This document shows positions 1 through 12,200 of a DNA stretch of 64,000 nt, one piece after another; positions within the stretch are counted from its first letter, which is position 1, and each line of letters begins with the position of its first letter. Origin of the DNA: Sextonia rubra (lineage: Eukaryota > Streptophyta > Magnoliopsida > Laurales > Lauraceae); assembly GCA_037013555.1 (NCBI GenBank), contig JASUAD010000001.1:77830535-77894534 (forward strand). Reading direction: 5' to 3'. The notes below the pieces were generated by a model. It did no database searches and was not told the origin of the DNA. It saw nothing but the letters and a program-made list of their open reading frames with translations. Both the position numbers and the translations under genes were made by a program.

Positions 1-370
1 TTCTAGACAATAGGCAAGATTTGTTTATATTTTTGTTTTTTATTTTTATTTTTGGTGGGTAAATGAGTAAATGACAATGGTCAGGATTTTTGTCCTAAAA
101 CTAACTAATATTTATAATAATGCTGTCATGTGAAGAGGTTACCGGTTTGTTTCAACCATTTGGATTTTAATTATTTAAGGCACTTCTATGAGATAATTAT
201 GCTTAAACCCTGATTACACAGATTAGCGAATAAAAACCTAACAATCATGGATAGGGATCTTGTATATTTTTGGGACCAAACTGCCCTTGTGGCGCTATCA
301 CTAGGCTTTTGACATAAAACTCCCAAAAGCCTTACCATTTTCATATCCTCGGCTGCTGCCTCCCCCACTA
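1..370. other. Non-coding left flank
   Basis: AT-rich DNA preceding element E1. I see no conserved coding sequence, RNA gene or clear repeat boundary. The short open frame on the minus strand has no recognisable motif. Confidence 0.5.
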
Positions 371-377
371 TTGCAGG

Positions 378-962
378 CTATGAAGCACGGATACTCCAAA
401 ATGGCCCCCGTGTCCATGTCGGACACGTGTCAGACACGGACACGGCTCCGACATGTTGAGACACGTGTCCGACACGATAAAAACGTGTCCTGGATTTTTT
501 TTTTTTTTTTTAAATTTAGACACGGCTCGGACACAGGGTGGACACGGCAAGACACGGCTCGGACACGTTGTGGACACGGCGAGACTAAAATATAATTAAA
601 ATCGCCTCAACTTGGATTAAAATTAGAAAAAAAAAAAGAGAAAGGGGGTAAATGTAATTTTTTTAAACTTATAACCCTAATGTTTTATTCACTCTTCATT
701 TGTGAAATCAAAAGGGGGGAAACGGCCGCATCTAGGAGATGGAGAAATACAAGATGAAAAGGGGGAATCGCCGCCAGCAGTGAAGAAGAAGAAGAAGAAG
801 AAGATTTACGCCTGCGCATGGAAGATCTGAGCTTCATCGGGAAGATGCGTGGAAGATTTGAGCTTGAAGATCTGAGCATAAGGAAGGTCAGCGTGGAAAA
901 TGCGTGAGGAAGATCTACAACTACGCATGGAAGGAGGAGGAGGAGGAGGAACAGGTACTGCT

Positions 963-997
<35 letters not shown>

Positions 998-1979
998 CTG
1001 TTTTTTTTTTCCTCTCCAATGCTGCTGTACTGCTACCGTTTTCTTTCTTTTTTTTTTTTTTTTGAACTACTGTTGTGTTGTTGCTGTTTTTTCTTCCATC
1101 TGACTGATGCGCCACTGCTGCTGCTTTTTTTCTTTTTTTTTTTTCGAATTGTTGCTTTCTTTTTCCTTTTTTCTTCCATCTAACTGCTGCTGTTTTTTTT
1201 TTTTTTACTGCTGTTTTTTTTCCATGGGATTCCTGTGCTGTTGCTGTTCTGTTGCTGTTACTGTTTTCTTTTTTTCTTTTTTATCTTTCAGTGCTGCTAT
1301 TTTTTTTTCTTCCACGGGATTGCTTTGCTGTTGCTGGTGCTCTTTTCTTTCTTTTTTTTTTTTTCGAATTGCTGCTGCTGCTATGCTTTTTTAGTGCTTT
1401 TTTTTTTAATGGGACTGCTGTGCTGCTGCTGTTTTTTTTTTTCAATGCTGTTGTTTTTTCTTTTCCATGGGACTGCTGTGTTGTGCTGCTGTTTTCTTTC
1501 TTTTGTTTGTTTTTTTTTTTCCAGAACTACTGCTGCTATATTTCCATGCTATTGCTGCTTTTTTTTTTTTCCAAAACTGCTGCATTTTTTTTCCTAGTTT
1601 ATTTTTCAATGTGATAGTTTGTTTTTCAATGTGATAGGAAATTGATTTGATTATGATGTAATTGTGACATGTAATGTTGATGATGATTGATGTACTAAGG
1701 GCTTATGGCCTACTATTACATTACATTATGCATTATAGATTTTATTTTTGACTTTTCCAGTATCAGTTATGTTTTTTCTTTATTAATTGTGACATTATAC
1801 TTTTTAATTTGGCTAAAAATATAACTATTCTTTAACTTTATGATTATATATAAATATATATATATTTATTATTTGTCGTGTCCTAGCCGTGTCCGTGTCC
1901 TACTTTTTTAGGATTTGCTGTATCGCCGTGTCCGTGTCGTGTCGTATCCATGTCCCGTGTCCGTATCCGTGCTTCATAG
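378..1979. mobile_element. Non-autonomous hAT-like element E1 (first of three copies)
   Basis: The termini are inverted repeats of CTATGAAGCACGGATAC, left from 378 and right ending at 1979. The flanks 370-377 (attgcagg) and 1980-1987 (gttacagg) agree at 6 of 8 positions, as expected of an old 8-bp hAT target duplication. About 200 bp inside the left end and 110 bp inside the right end are packed with GGACACGG/CGTGTCC variants, a subterminal motif array. The interior has a purine-rich stretch (GAAGAAG repeats, 780-950), then about 650 bp of T-runs mixed with GCTGCTG (954-1610). No transposase is present; long open frames in the interior are low-complexity Phe/Leu/Cys readings. The right end aligns well with element E2 (13005-13796). 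Assignment to hAT rests on duplication length and terminal structure only. Confidence 0.7.
954..1610 (+). repeat. T-tract / GCTGC-rich low-complexity tract inside E1
   Basis: Poly-T runs up to about 30 nt alternate with CTG/GCTGC clusters and almost no A. It begins right after a purine-rich segment at a possible splice donor (aacag/gtactg, about 951-955). The same layout, purine-rich exon-like segment then T/CTG tract, precedes the transposase in the hAT element at 28661-33293, where the tract reads as a leader intron. All long open frames here are composition artefacts. Confidence 0.75.
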
Positions 1980-1987
1980 GTTACAGG

Positions 1988-2494
1988 CCAACTGACACAA
2001 AGATGCAGAGGGGTTCATTTTTTTCCTCATTTCTCATGTTCGTGGCCCACTTGGTCTCCACTGGAATTTCTCTTGTTGAGATGGGGAAGGAGAAGATGGT
2101 AATGCATATGGTGTCAAGTGGGTTTGGGTGTGGATGCTGGAGCTGGATTCTGTGGGTGGTTGGTCTGGAGTGCTGTTTGGTTGGGGGAATTCGTAAGTGA
2201 AATTGCAGTTGTGTTTGGCTAGGAGGGTTTGTGTGGTGATAGAGTCCTGGTTGTTTGGTTAGCGAGACGTATGAGGTTGACGAGCTTAGGGGTGATAGGA
2301 AAATGGGTGTGGGTGATGCGTTGCAGGGGAGTGATCAGGTGTGGTTCTGGTTGTTTGGCGAGGCCGGTGGGTTTGGTTTTGGGTGGAGAAGGTGTTGTGG
2401 TCATATGTGTTTGGTTTGGTGGATAGTCATCATGCTGGTGGAGTGGAAGATAAAGAGAGGAGATGTTTGGTTTGCAAGCTTATTTGTTTGGGGC
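1988..2494. other. G/T-rich spacer without recognised gene
   Basis: Between E1 and the Ty3 element lies about 500 bp, much of it strongly G+T-skewed on the plus strand (2050-2480). Overlapping short open frames exist in several frames but show no conserved domain, which fits skewed composition rather than coding. Confidence 0.5.
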
Positions 2495-2499
2495 TTGAC

Positions 2500-4615
2500 T
2501 GTCACGACCCAAATTCCGGGGCCCTGGCGGAATCTGAGTTATGACCCGATGGCATACCATTCATACATATAAATCAAATAATTACATAAGGTCAAAGCAT
2601 CATTTATTAAAATAAATCCCTCCATATAAAATTTAACCAATAAGGTTTCCAATATCTAAGATTTCAAAGTAAATCAATCAAATACTAATTAAATGCCAAA
2701 ACTAAAATTTCCTAAACTACTGAATATGAAGGCATCGCTCTCCTCAGCCACGCATGCCAAACACTACGGGCTGATCTTCGCCATTCTCTGGTCCAACCGT
2801 AACCCGATTACCTGAAGGGGGTAAACAACATCAGTATAAACTGGTGAATGAATTCCTACTTTATGACATATTTGCAATTAATACAATAGCATCACTGAAA
2901 TAATTAAATAATAAACAACTATTAAATCAAGGAGTGAATAAAATCTTTAACATGACACTTCCTTGAACTACATCTTTGCCCCCAAGTCTATACTATTGGG
3001 CCATCACACTAACGAGATGCCATACATGCATCATCTCATTCCACGTCCCATAGGACCCACTATTTCAGGACCTCAGTGTCCCATTATCCACATCCGTATA
3101 CCACATATACAACTTCAGTTCAAACCCAATGGTCCAAAATTATACAATCATACATAACACATCATGCGTGTAATTTAGATCATGGTTCATCCTAATCAAA
3201 TCATACGCAACAGAATTAAGATACACAGAATATTTACTTGTTCGTTAACTTACTCATACCACGAATTCATCCTACAATTACGGATGTCTATATCATGAAT
3301 ATATGATGAATTCAGTATATATATATACTTATATATATATACATATATATATGTGGTAAACATCATCGACAGCATGGCCCCCCCTTTCTTTTTAAACATA
3401 ATAATTAAATGTGCAATTCGTATGCATACAAGATACATCGGGAACCTTCTGATCACGTCTAATGATTTTATATATGAACATGTATACGCCCGATAGGTGA
3501 TTTCGTTTCACAGAGCCGAGTTCTGAAAATTTCCCCTCACGCCATGCACTATCGAGGTCATCCGATGGCAGGCCATCCAGGGTCCTATCCCTTAAGGGCC
3601 ATCGTCACTAGGGTCGCCCATGGGTCTTCTCCAAGATCCATGGTGTTGATCCCCCATCCGGTGGCCCACCCGATCTCACAACTCCTCGCCAAGAATGGGT
3701 TCCATTCCGTCGGTTTTTCTGAAAATCTGTCCCAGAGAGCAGATTTTTCTGCTTGATGAAGGGGATTTGAGCCAGGAAGTTCTCTCATCATCCCATCACT
3801 ATTGCCTCTTTAGATCCAACAGGTTTATACCCCAGAATCATGGATCACGGCATAGATTTGTCCTTCTTTGGTGCCGTCAGTCACTGTAGCTCTCAAGCAC
3901 GAAGAAGAAATCCAACTACCCACGATCAGAGACTTCCAATAGTGTGGATTAACTTATTTAACCAGGTCAGTAACATCATCTAATCATCCTTATAAAATTC
4001 TGGAGAGGTTCATTGCCTGATCTATGCATCTGGACTAAATCCAGAATAATATACACGACATTGAAGACTGTTGAGTCTCCAATTCACACTATCCATCATT
4101 AAACTTAAATAGATATAGGAATCACTCACCTTCTGTAGACTCTTGTAGTATTTGGTCGAACGTGGGACATCAACTGCTGCCTGGGTATGTGTCTCCTTCT
4201 CTTTCCCTTCGGTATCACCCTTCCCTTTGAGTCTCTCTCTCTGATTCTATTGCACGAATAAGCATGAGATTATAAGCAACTCAATGCATATATATATACA
4301 CATATCCAAATCCTTATTTTCCTAAAAAAAATGCTGTACACAGAATTCCTTATCTTCTTCAAAGATTTGTTTCCCTAAAGGATGGGGGCGATACTTATAT
4401 CAAATCTCTTCTTTCCTAATGATAGCTGTGTACAGGATTTCTTTTCGTATTCAAGGATTTATTCCTCCATACAATGATTTGTTTCCTTGAAGTGGAGATG
4501 TCGTGCCTGAGAGTCCTAAGTAAAGCATGGGTCCCATCACTTTTATATATAAAAGTAAAATTATATAATCCCTTAATTTAAACCAAGCTTAGAACCTCCA
4601 TCCTTGGGTATTACA
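2500..4615 (-). repeat. 3' LTR of the Ty3 chromovirus
   Basis: 2116 bp, almost identical to 9522-11618. It contains a 19-bp stretch (about 2515-2533) missing from the other LTR and flanked by AAT on both sides, so microhomology-mediated loss is likely. Substitutions relative to the 5' LTR include those near 2588, 2800, 3121, 3338 and 3776. Short open frames inside are repeated in both LTRs and look non-coding. Confidence 0.95.
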
Positions 4616-5212
4616 CACTCCTCCCCTTAGGAAATTTGGTCCTCCAAATTTTTTTTTCTTTTTTTTATACATACCTGAAGCAAATAGGTGGGGGTACTTT
4701 TCTCGAACATCCCTTTCAATTTCCCAAGTAGCCTCTGCTTGATTATGGTGCTGCCACTGCACTTTGACTAATCGAATGGTGCGATTCCTGAGTAGTCTCT
4801 CCTGGGTGTCCAAAATGGCAACCGGCTTCTCCTCATAAGACAAATCTGCTTGAATATCCATTGGCTCGTAACGAATCATATGTGAGGGGTCTGGTTCATA
4901 TTTTCGTAGCATAGACACATGAAACACATTATGAACTCCGTCGAGATGTGGTGGAAGTGCCAACTCATAAGCATTGCCATCACTTACACGTCCTATGATT
5001 GGAAAGGGTCCAATGTATCTCGGACTCAGCTTTCCTTTCTTCCCAAATCGCATAACTCCTTTGGTCGGGGACACCTTGAGAAAAACCGAATCACCAACTT
5101 CAAACTCCAGTTCTCTTCTCCGTTTATCTGCATAGCTTTTCTGACGACTTTGAGCAGTTTTAAGTCGATTTCGAATTTTCTGTATATTCTCCGTGGAGAT
5201 CTTTTTACCCAT
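4589..5212 (-). pseudogene. Chromovirus integrase C-terminus and chromodomain (frame-shifted end of pol)
   Basis: The last part of pol, in a different frame from the upstream pol because of one missing base in an A-run (plus-strand T-run 5202-5206). It carries the integrase C-terminal region with the conserved GPFPIIGRV stretch and the NVFHVSMLRKY motif. A chromodomain-like module follows, with aromatic residues in the VQWQHH and ATWEIERD segments and a YPHLF end. Chromodomains of this group bias integration toward marked chromatin. The last codons run through the polypurine tract into the 3' LTR. Confidence 0.85.
4616..4632 (-). promoter_or_regulatory. Polypurine tract
   Basis: Read on the minus strand this is a run of purines (AAGGGGAGGAG core) abutting the TG of the 3' LTR. 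It is the expected primer for plus-strand DNA synthesis. Confidence 0.85.
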
Positions 5213-8200
5213 TCAGGGCCTAGAAGCCGTCCTTCTCCTACTTCTTCCCAGCAAATCGGAGAACGACAGTTCCTACCATACAGAGCTTCAAACGGAGCCA
5301 TTTGGATGCTGGAATGATAACTGTTATTATAAGCAAATTCTGCCAGCGGCAACTGTTCATCCCATCCGTCTTTAAAATCCAAAGCACAAGCCCGAAGCAT
5401 ATCCTCTAATGTTTGATTGGTTCTTTCAGTCTGCCCATCTGTTTGGGGATGGTAAGCCGTACTAAAACTTAACTTGGTTCCCGTGGCCTTTTGCAAACTT
5501 TTCCAAAACTGGGAGACAAATCTACTATCTCTATCAGAGATTATAGATACAGGAACTCCATGTAACCGTACGACCTCATGAACATATTTTCGTGCCAACT
5601 GTTCCATCGTAGTCTTACCCTTTAATGGTATAAAGTGTGCAGACTTTGTCAAACGATCTACAATGACCCAAATCACCTCATTGTGCCTAGATGTTTTAGG
5701 AAATCCTGAGATGAAATCCATAGTAATGTGTTCCCACTTCCATTCTGGCACAGGCAAGGGTTGTAATAATCCACCTGGTTTCCTATGATCGGCCTTCACC
5801 TGCTGACAGGTAAAACATCGTCCTACAAACTCTGCCACATCATTTTTCATTCCGATCCACCAAAACCTCCGTTTCAAATTCTGATACATCTTTGTGCTCC
5901 CGGGATGAATGGTATACCGCGTATGATGTGCTTCCGTTAATATCTCATCTTTGATGTTGCGGTTATTTGGAACACATAACCGACCTCTGAAATACAATGT
6001 GCCATTATCAATAGAGAAATCTGGTTTATTGTCCATTCTGTGAATTATATCCAGCAGTGCCCCATCATCTCGCTGGTGGTCCCTTATTTTCTGAATTAGT
6101 TCTGGTTGAACCTTAAAATTTCCCAACAGCACCTTATCACCTATAGGCCGTAACTCCACATCTAGATCTTTAATTTCTTCAAGTAGTCTCCATTCGGCAG
6201 TCAAACAGGCCATTTGAGCCGATTTGCGACTTAACGCATCAGCAACGACATTGGCCTTTCCCGGGTGATAGAAAATTGTGAAGTCATAATCCTTCAAAAA
6301 TTCTAACCATCTTCGCTGTCGCAAATTCAAATCAGCCTGTGAGAAAATATATTTAAGACTTTTATAGTCAGTATACACCTCGAACTCCTCCGCATATAGA
6401 TAATGTCTCCAGATTTTTAGCGCGAAAACTACAGCTGCTAATTCAAGATCATGAGTAGCATAATTTTGTTCATGGGATTTCAGTTGTCTGGAGGCATATG
6501 CTATCACCTTTCCATGTTGCATAAGAACGCAACCCAAACCATGCAAAGAAGCATCACAGTATACCACAAATCCTCCATTTCCAGAGGGAAGAGCAAGTAT
6601 CAGCGCGGTGGTCAATCTCTCCCTTAATATGCGGAAGCTATCCTCGCATCTAACGTCCCATGAAAAAGGAACGTCTTTTCTTGTGAGTCTAGTTAGTGGC
6701 CCAGCAATTGAGGAAAAATCTTTCACAAATCTCCTATAATATCCTGCTAAGCCCAGGAAGCTCCGTACTTCAGAAACAGATGTGGGTCTTTTCCAATTGG
6801 TAATAGCTTCAACCTTTGTCGGGTCCACAGATAACCCTTGTCCTGAGATAATATGGCCCAAGAAGGTCACTTGCTTCAGCCAAAAGTCACACTTACTTAA
6901 TTTAGCATAGAGTCGATTATCCCTCAATAGCTGCAAGGACGTGCGTAAGTGTATTCCATGCTCTTCTTCACCTTTAGAATAAATAAGTATATCATCAATA
7001 AACACCACGACGAACTGATCCAAGTAAGGCTGAAAGACTTGGTTCATGAGAGCCATAAAAGCTGCTGGGGCATTGGTTAACCCAAATGGCATAACTAGAA
7101 ACTCAAAATGGCCATATCGAGTTCTAAAGGATGTCTTAGGAATATCCTCCTCCCTTACTCTGAGTTGGTGATATCCAGATCGCAAATCAATTTTGGAAAA
7201 GAATTTAGCACCCTGCAACTGGTCAAACAGTTCATCGATACGGGGCAACGGGTATTTGTTTTTAATAGTGATCTGGTTCAACTGCCGGTAGTCAATACAC
7301 ATTCGCATGGATCCGTCCTTTTTCTTAACAAACAGGACAGGGGCTCCCCATGGGGATACACTTGGCCGGATGAATCCCTTGTCTAACAGTTCTTGCAATT
7401 GATCCTTAAGTTCCCTCAACTCGGAGGGTGCCATCCGATAGGGTGCCTTAGATATTGGAGCAGATCCTGGTACCAACTCGATAGTAAAGTCAACTTCTCG
7501 GATTGGAGGTAATCCTGGCAGATCATCTAAGAACACATCGGGAAAATCTCTAACAACCGGAATATCTTCTAAGTTAGGCTTTTGTTTAGCTTCGGTAATG
7601 TAGGCCATGTACCCCGTACACCCATTCCTTAATAGCTCACAGGCTTTGATGGCCGAAATTATCCCGGTTCGAAAAGATTTTCTTTTTCCCACCATGGTGA
7701 CATGGGTATAACCTTTTAGGTTAAAACGCACTATCTTATTAAAGCAGTCCAGCACAGCCCGATATTTAGAGAGCCAGTCCATTCCCAAAATAATATCAAA
7801 ATCATTCATGTGCAATAATACTAAGTCAGCTGACAGTCTTGTTTGTGAAATTTCTATCTCACAATCATAATATATAGTTTTTGTGCAAACGTGTTTTCCC
7901 GCGGGTGTTGACACAACTAATGCAGGAGTGAGTATAGTGGGGGAATTTCCTAACTTAGCAGCAAAAAGATGAGAAACAAAAGAGTGAGTTGAGCCAGAAT
8001 CAAATAGTGCATGAGCTTCGTGCTTTGAAAGTAAAACCATACCCTCGACAACGTTATTTGCCGCCTCCGCTTCTTGGTGTGTAATAGCAAAAGCCCTCGC
8101 ATTAGGCGGTTGCGCCCCCTGATTCCCACCTTGATTATTCCTGCCACGATTAAAATTTTGACCTTGAGGCGGGTCTTGTTGGTTGCCTCTCTGAGGATAC

Positions 8201-8385
8201 TGCTGATATTGATAATTTCTTCCTTGTTGGCTGCTGATATGATCGCTGATTTTGCTGATGCCCTTGCTGGCGGTCCTGCTGATTCTGTCCTTGCAGTTGT
8301 GTTTGTGGTCGAAACTGATTTCCACCAGGATTTGTGGGACATTCTCGAGACCGGTGTCCCTCCTGCCCGCAACCGTAACAAACAC
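5026..8385 (-). pseudogene. Chromovirus pol: protease, RT, RNase H, integrase
   Basis: A 1119-codon open frame. In order it has an aspartic protease with LFDSGSTHSF, a reverse transcriptase with the VFIDDILIYSK catalytic box (near 6985-7010), RNase H with YCDASLHGLG and YTDYKSL, then integrase with an HHCC finger and a DDE core (MDFISGF, ISDRDSRF, QTERTNQTLED). The first 40 or so codons are gag sequence read in the wrong frame, so the true gag-pol junction is near 8230, where one extra base (plus-strand GG at 8229-8230) seems to have broken what is a single gag-pol frame in relatives. The last 55 or so codons are also out of frame after the A-run slip at 5202-5206. A programmed shift at the gag-pol junction cannot be excluded. 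Confidence 0.93.
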
Positions 8386-9364
8386 CCTTTCGTCTAGCTT
8401 GATTTCTTTCTTGGGCTATTGGGCAATCTCTAACCCTGTGACCTTCTTTACCACATCCGCAGCATACTCCAGGTCTCTTGCGACACTGATCTGTGTCATG
8501 TGATCCCCCACAATGATTGCAAACTGGTCTAGCGTCTGTCCTTTGTTTTTTATATGGTGGCTGATTCTTGAAATTATCCCGCTTTCCTACTGGCAGCACC
8601 TGCTGAGTTCTCCGATTAATATCTTCTATTGCTTCTTCAGAAACAAAGGCCTTTCTTAGCGCTTCAGCATAGGTAGTTGGCTCATGTAATTTGACGTCTT
8701 TCTTGATATCTGCCCTTAGACCCGTCACAAAGCGCTCCAGTTTGGATTCTTCTGTAGCAACTAGGGTCTCAGCAAAGTGAGACAGCTCAGTGAACTTGAG
8801 GGCATATTTGGCTACGGTTAAGCTCCCTTGTACCAGGGTCTCAAACTCCCTTTTCTTTTGTGCTTTGATGTGATCAGGTATAAATTTCTTTATAAACTCT
8901 TTCTTGAAAAAGTCCCAAGTAATTTCTGTCTCTTGCCCATCAAAAGACTTCTTAGCAGCTTTCCACCATTCCTTAGCATTACCCTCAAGTTTGAATGCGC
9001 CCAAAATTGCCTTCTGCCGTTTCGTACATCCCACAACTTCAAAAATTCCCTCCAAATGCTCCACCCATTTATTTGCATCCCAAGGGTTTGTAGTCTCATC
9101 AAAGCTACGAGGTCGGAATTCATTAAATCTTTTGTAAAGATTATCCTTCTCGCGATCCCTGACCCCAATATTATTACCACCTCCAGAACCATTCCTGATA
9201 ACACTGAGTTCGTCACCATTTTCTCCATGCCGGTTGTTAATAGCAGTAATCTGTTCCTGAACTTGACTGTAGGCTTTCATAAAACTTTCGAACATTTGCC
9301 GAGCATACTCCGGCATTTCCACAATTCTTTCACCCTGATTAGAGTTTCCAATAGCGTTATTCAT
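8150..9364 (-). CDS. Chromovirus Gag with three zinc knuckles
   Basis: 404 codons starting from an ATG about 140 bp downstream of the primer site. The central part matches the retrotransposon Gag capsid domain (NKWVEHLEGIF, then NAKEWWKAAK and FKKEFIKKFIP). The C-terminal part has three CCHC knuckles: CNHCGGSHDTDQC, CCGCGKEGHRVRDC and CYGCGQEGHRSREC. Gag forms the particle and the knuckles bind RNA. The last 25 or so residues are out of frame after the base insertion near 8229, so the natural product probably continued into protease. Confidence 0.92.
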   Translation of the reverse strand: MNNAIGNSNQGERIVEMPEYARQMFESFMKAYSQVQEQITAINNRHGENGDELSVIRNGSGGGNNIGVRDREKDNLYKRFNEFRPRSFDETTNPWDANKWVEHLEGIFEVVGCTKRQKAILGAFKLEGNAKEWWKAAKKSFDGQETEITWDFFKKEFIKKFIPDHIKAQKKREFETLVQGSLTVAKYALKFTELSHFAETLVATEESKLERFVTGLRADIKKDVKLHEPTTYAEALRKAFVSEEAIEDINRRTQQVLPVGKRDNFKNQPPYKKQRTDARPVCNHCGGSHDTDQCRKRPGVCCGCGKEGHRVRDCPIAQERNQARRKGVCYGCGQEGHRSRECPTNPGGNQFRPQTQLQGQNQQDRQQGHQQNQRSYQQPTRKKLSISAVSSERQPTRPASRSKF

Positions 9365-9500
9365 TGCTCTAGTTCCCCTGCAAAATAAACAGTGAATAAG
9401 CCCTCCTCCATTAATACTGGATCAAATCCCTTTCTTGGCATCCATACCCCACGGCCTCACCACGTGCCCTATAATTGCTAATTCTTTTACTTGCCCAAAA

Positions 9501-9518
9501 CCTTATGCTCTGATACCA
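9501..9518 (-). promoter_or_regulatory. Primer binding site (initiator tRNA-Met type)
   Basis: On the minus strand this reads TGGTATCAGAGC followed by ATAAGG, complementary to the 3' end of plant initiator tRNA-Met over the first 12 bases. It lies 3 nt from the end of the 5' LTR. Confidence 0.9.
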
Positions 9519-9521
9519 CTT

Positions 9522-11618
9522 TGTCACGACCCAAATCTGAGTTATGACCCGATGGCATACCATTCATACATATAAATCAAATAATCACATAAGGTCAAAG
9601 CATCATTTATTAAAATAAATCCCTCCATATAAAATTTAACCAATAAGGTTTCCAATATCTAAGATTTCAAAGTAAATCAATCAAATACTAATTAAATGCC
9701 AAAACTAAAATTTCCTAAACTACTGAATATGAAGGCATCGCTCTCCTCAGCCACGCATGCCAAACACTACGGGCTGATCTTCGCCATTCTCTGGTCCAAC
9801 CGCAACCCGATTACCTGAAGGGGGTAAACAACATCAGTATAAACTGGTGAATGAATTCCTACTTTATGACATATTTGCAATTAATACAATAGCATCACTG
9901 AAATAATTAAATAATAAACAACTATTAAATCAAGGAGTGAATAAAATCTTTAACATGACACTTCCTTGAACTACATCTTTGCCCCCAAGTCTATACTATT
10001 GGGCCATCACACTAACGAGATGCCATACATGCATCATCTCATTCCACGTCCCATAGGACCCACTATTTCAGGACCTCAGTGTCCCATTATCCACATCCGT
10101 ATACCACATATACAACTTCAGTTCGAACCCAATGGTCCAAAATTATACAATCATACATAACACATCATGCGTGTAATTTAGATCATGGTTCATCCTAATC
10201 AAATCATACGCAACAGAATTAAGATACACAGAATATTTACTTGTTCGTTAACTTACTCATACCACGAATTCATCCTACAATTACGGATGTCTATATCATG
10301 AATATATGATGAATTCAGTATATATATATACTTATATATAGATACATATATATATGTGGTAAACATCATCGACAGCATGGCCCCCCCTTTCTTTTTAAAC
10401 ATAATAATTAAATGTGCAATTCGTATGCATACAAGATACATCGGGAACCTTCTGATCACGTCTAATGATTTTATATATGAACATGTATACGCCCGATAGG
10501 TGATTTCGTTTCACAGAGCCGAGTTCTGAAAATTTCCCCTCACGCCATGCACTATCGAGGTCATCCGATGGCAGGCCATCCAGGGTCCTATCCCTTAAGG
10601 GCCATCGTCACTAGGGTCGCCCATGGGTCTTCTCCAAGATCCATGGTGTTGATCCCCCATCCGGTGGCCCACCCGATCTCACAACTCCTCGCCAAGAATG
10701 GGTTCCATTCCGTCGGTTTTTCTGAAAATCTGTCCCAGAGAGCAGATTTTTCTGCTTGATGAAGGGGATTTGAGCCAAGAAGTTCTCTCATCATCCCATC
10801 ACTATTGCCTCTTTAGATCCAACAGGTTTATACCCCAGAATCATGGATCACGGCATAGATTTGTCCTTCTTTGGTGCCGTCAGTCACTGTAGCTCTCAAG
10901 CACGAAGAAGAAATCCAACTACCCACGATCAGAGACTTCCAATAGTGTGGATTAACTTATTTAACCAGGTCAGTAACATCATCTAATCATCCTTATAAAA
11001 TTCTGGAGAGGTTCATTGCCTGATCTATGCATCTGGACTAAATCCAGAATAATATACACGACATTGAAGACTGTTGAGTCTCCAATTCACACTATCCATC
11101 ATTAAACTTAAATAGATATAGGAATCACTCACCTTCTGTAGACTCTTGTAGTATTTGGTCGAACGTGGGACATCAACTGCTGCCTGGGTATGTGTCTCCT
11201 TCTCTTTCCCTTCGGTATCACCCTTCCCTTTGAGTCTCTCTCTCTGATTCTATTGCACGAATAAGCATGAGATTATAAGCAACTCAATGCATATATATAT
11301 ACACATATCCAAATCCTTATTTTCCTAAAAAAAATGCTGTACACAGAATTCCTTATCTTCTTCAAAGATTTGTTTCCCTAAAGGATGGGGGCGATACTTA
11401 TATCAAATCTCTTCTTTCCTAATGATAGCTGTGTACAGGATTTCTTTTCGTATTCAAGGATTTATTCCTCCATACAATGATTTGTTTCCTTGAAGTGGAG
11501 ATGTCGTGCCTGAGAGTCCTAAGTAAAGCATGGGTCCCATCACTTTTATATATAAAAGTAAAATTATATAATCCCTTAATTTAAACCAAGCTTAGAACCT
11601 CCATCCTTGGGTATTACA
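9522..11618 (-). repeat. 5' LTR of the Ty3 chromovirus
   Basis: 2097 bp, exactly 19 bp shorter than the 3' LTR. The only length difference is the segment lost near its U5 edge, about 10 bp from the primer-site side. Contains the element's promoter by position, though I could not assign one TATA box. Confidence 0.95.
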
Positions 11619-11623
11619 TTGAC

Positions 11624-12196
11624 GATGAAACTTATGTAAGTACAGTACCAATAACATTGCAAAAAATATATATATGTTCACATGGGCGCCGATATCGTCA
11701 TCCATTTTACACTTTCTGGATCCTAAATTTTTATCGCAAGTGAAAAAAAAAAAACCTTATTGAGCCAGTCCTAGACAGGTATATATTAAAATAAGTTTTA
11801 AATTTTGACAACAAAAAATCAGATATTTGACAAGGTTGACGATATCATCTATTAGGTAATTTTGTCAAAAAAAAAAAAAATGTACGCCGGCCTAATTCTT
11901 TTTTTTTTTTCTTGAATAATCCATATAATCAGAGTTTAAGAGTAATTTTCTCGTAAGAACCATTATTTAATGGATCAAGAAAAAGAAAAAACAGGGTCCA
12001 AACACCAATTATTTTAGTTAGAATCTTTGCGGTAACCATGAATTGCGGAAAAAGATCATTGACAGCCCCTAAATAGAAGATTTCAGAGTATCAAGTGCTT
12101 AAAATTTACCAATCAAGTTTTGAACATGGATAATACATTTGACCCTCTGGCCAAAGAGTATCCAGTGCATTGATGCAGGATTGACCTCAACGGCCA
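11624..12196. other. AT-rich spacer
   Basis: No coding or structural feature recognised. It continues the host sequence interrupted by the Ty3 element (duplicated TTGAC at its left edge) and has several A/T homopolymers. Confidence 0.5.
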
Positions 12197-12200
12197 CATG

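Larger units (their letters stand above)
2500..11618 (-). mobile_element. Tekay/Del-like Ty3 chromovirus, near-complete
   Basis: A 9.1-kb LTR retrotransposon lying on the minus strand. LTRs at 2500-4615 (3') and 9522-11618 (5') start TG and end CA. The 5-bp duplication TTGAC sits at 2495-2499 and 11619-11623. The order on the minus strand is 5' LTR, tRNA-Met primer site, gag with three CCHC knuckles, protease, RT, RNase H, integrase, chromodomain, polypurine tract, 3' LTR. This order with a chromodomain following integrase is that of chromoviruses, and the RT/integrase wording is closest to the Tekay/Del lineage as I know it. The two LTRs differ by few substitutions (I found five) and one 19-bp indel, so insertion was recent. 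Two single-base frame disruptions break the polyprotein. Confidence 0.95.

Noticed and set aside
992..1614. Several overlapping plus-strand open frames of 63-120 codons
   Set aside because: They read T-runs and CTG clusters as Phe, Leu and Cys in all three frames. No domain, pure composition effect.
2255..2572. 105-codon frame next to the Ty3 element
   Set aside because: Lies in G/T-skewed DNA, runs into the LTR, and has competing frames of equal length. No motif.
2963..3889. Small open frames that recur at 9966-10892
   Set aside because: They are present twice only because they lie in the two LTRs. They have no domain and are not in the usual place for a chromovirus gene.
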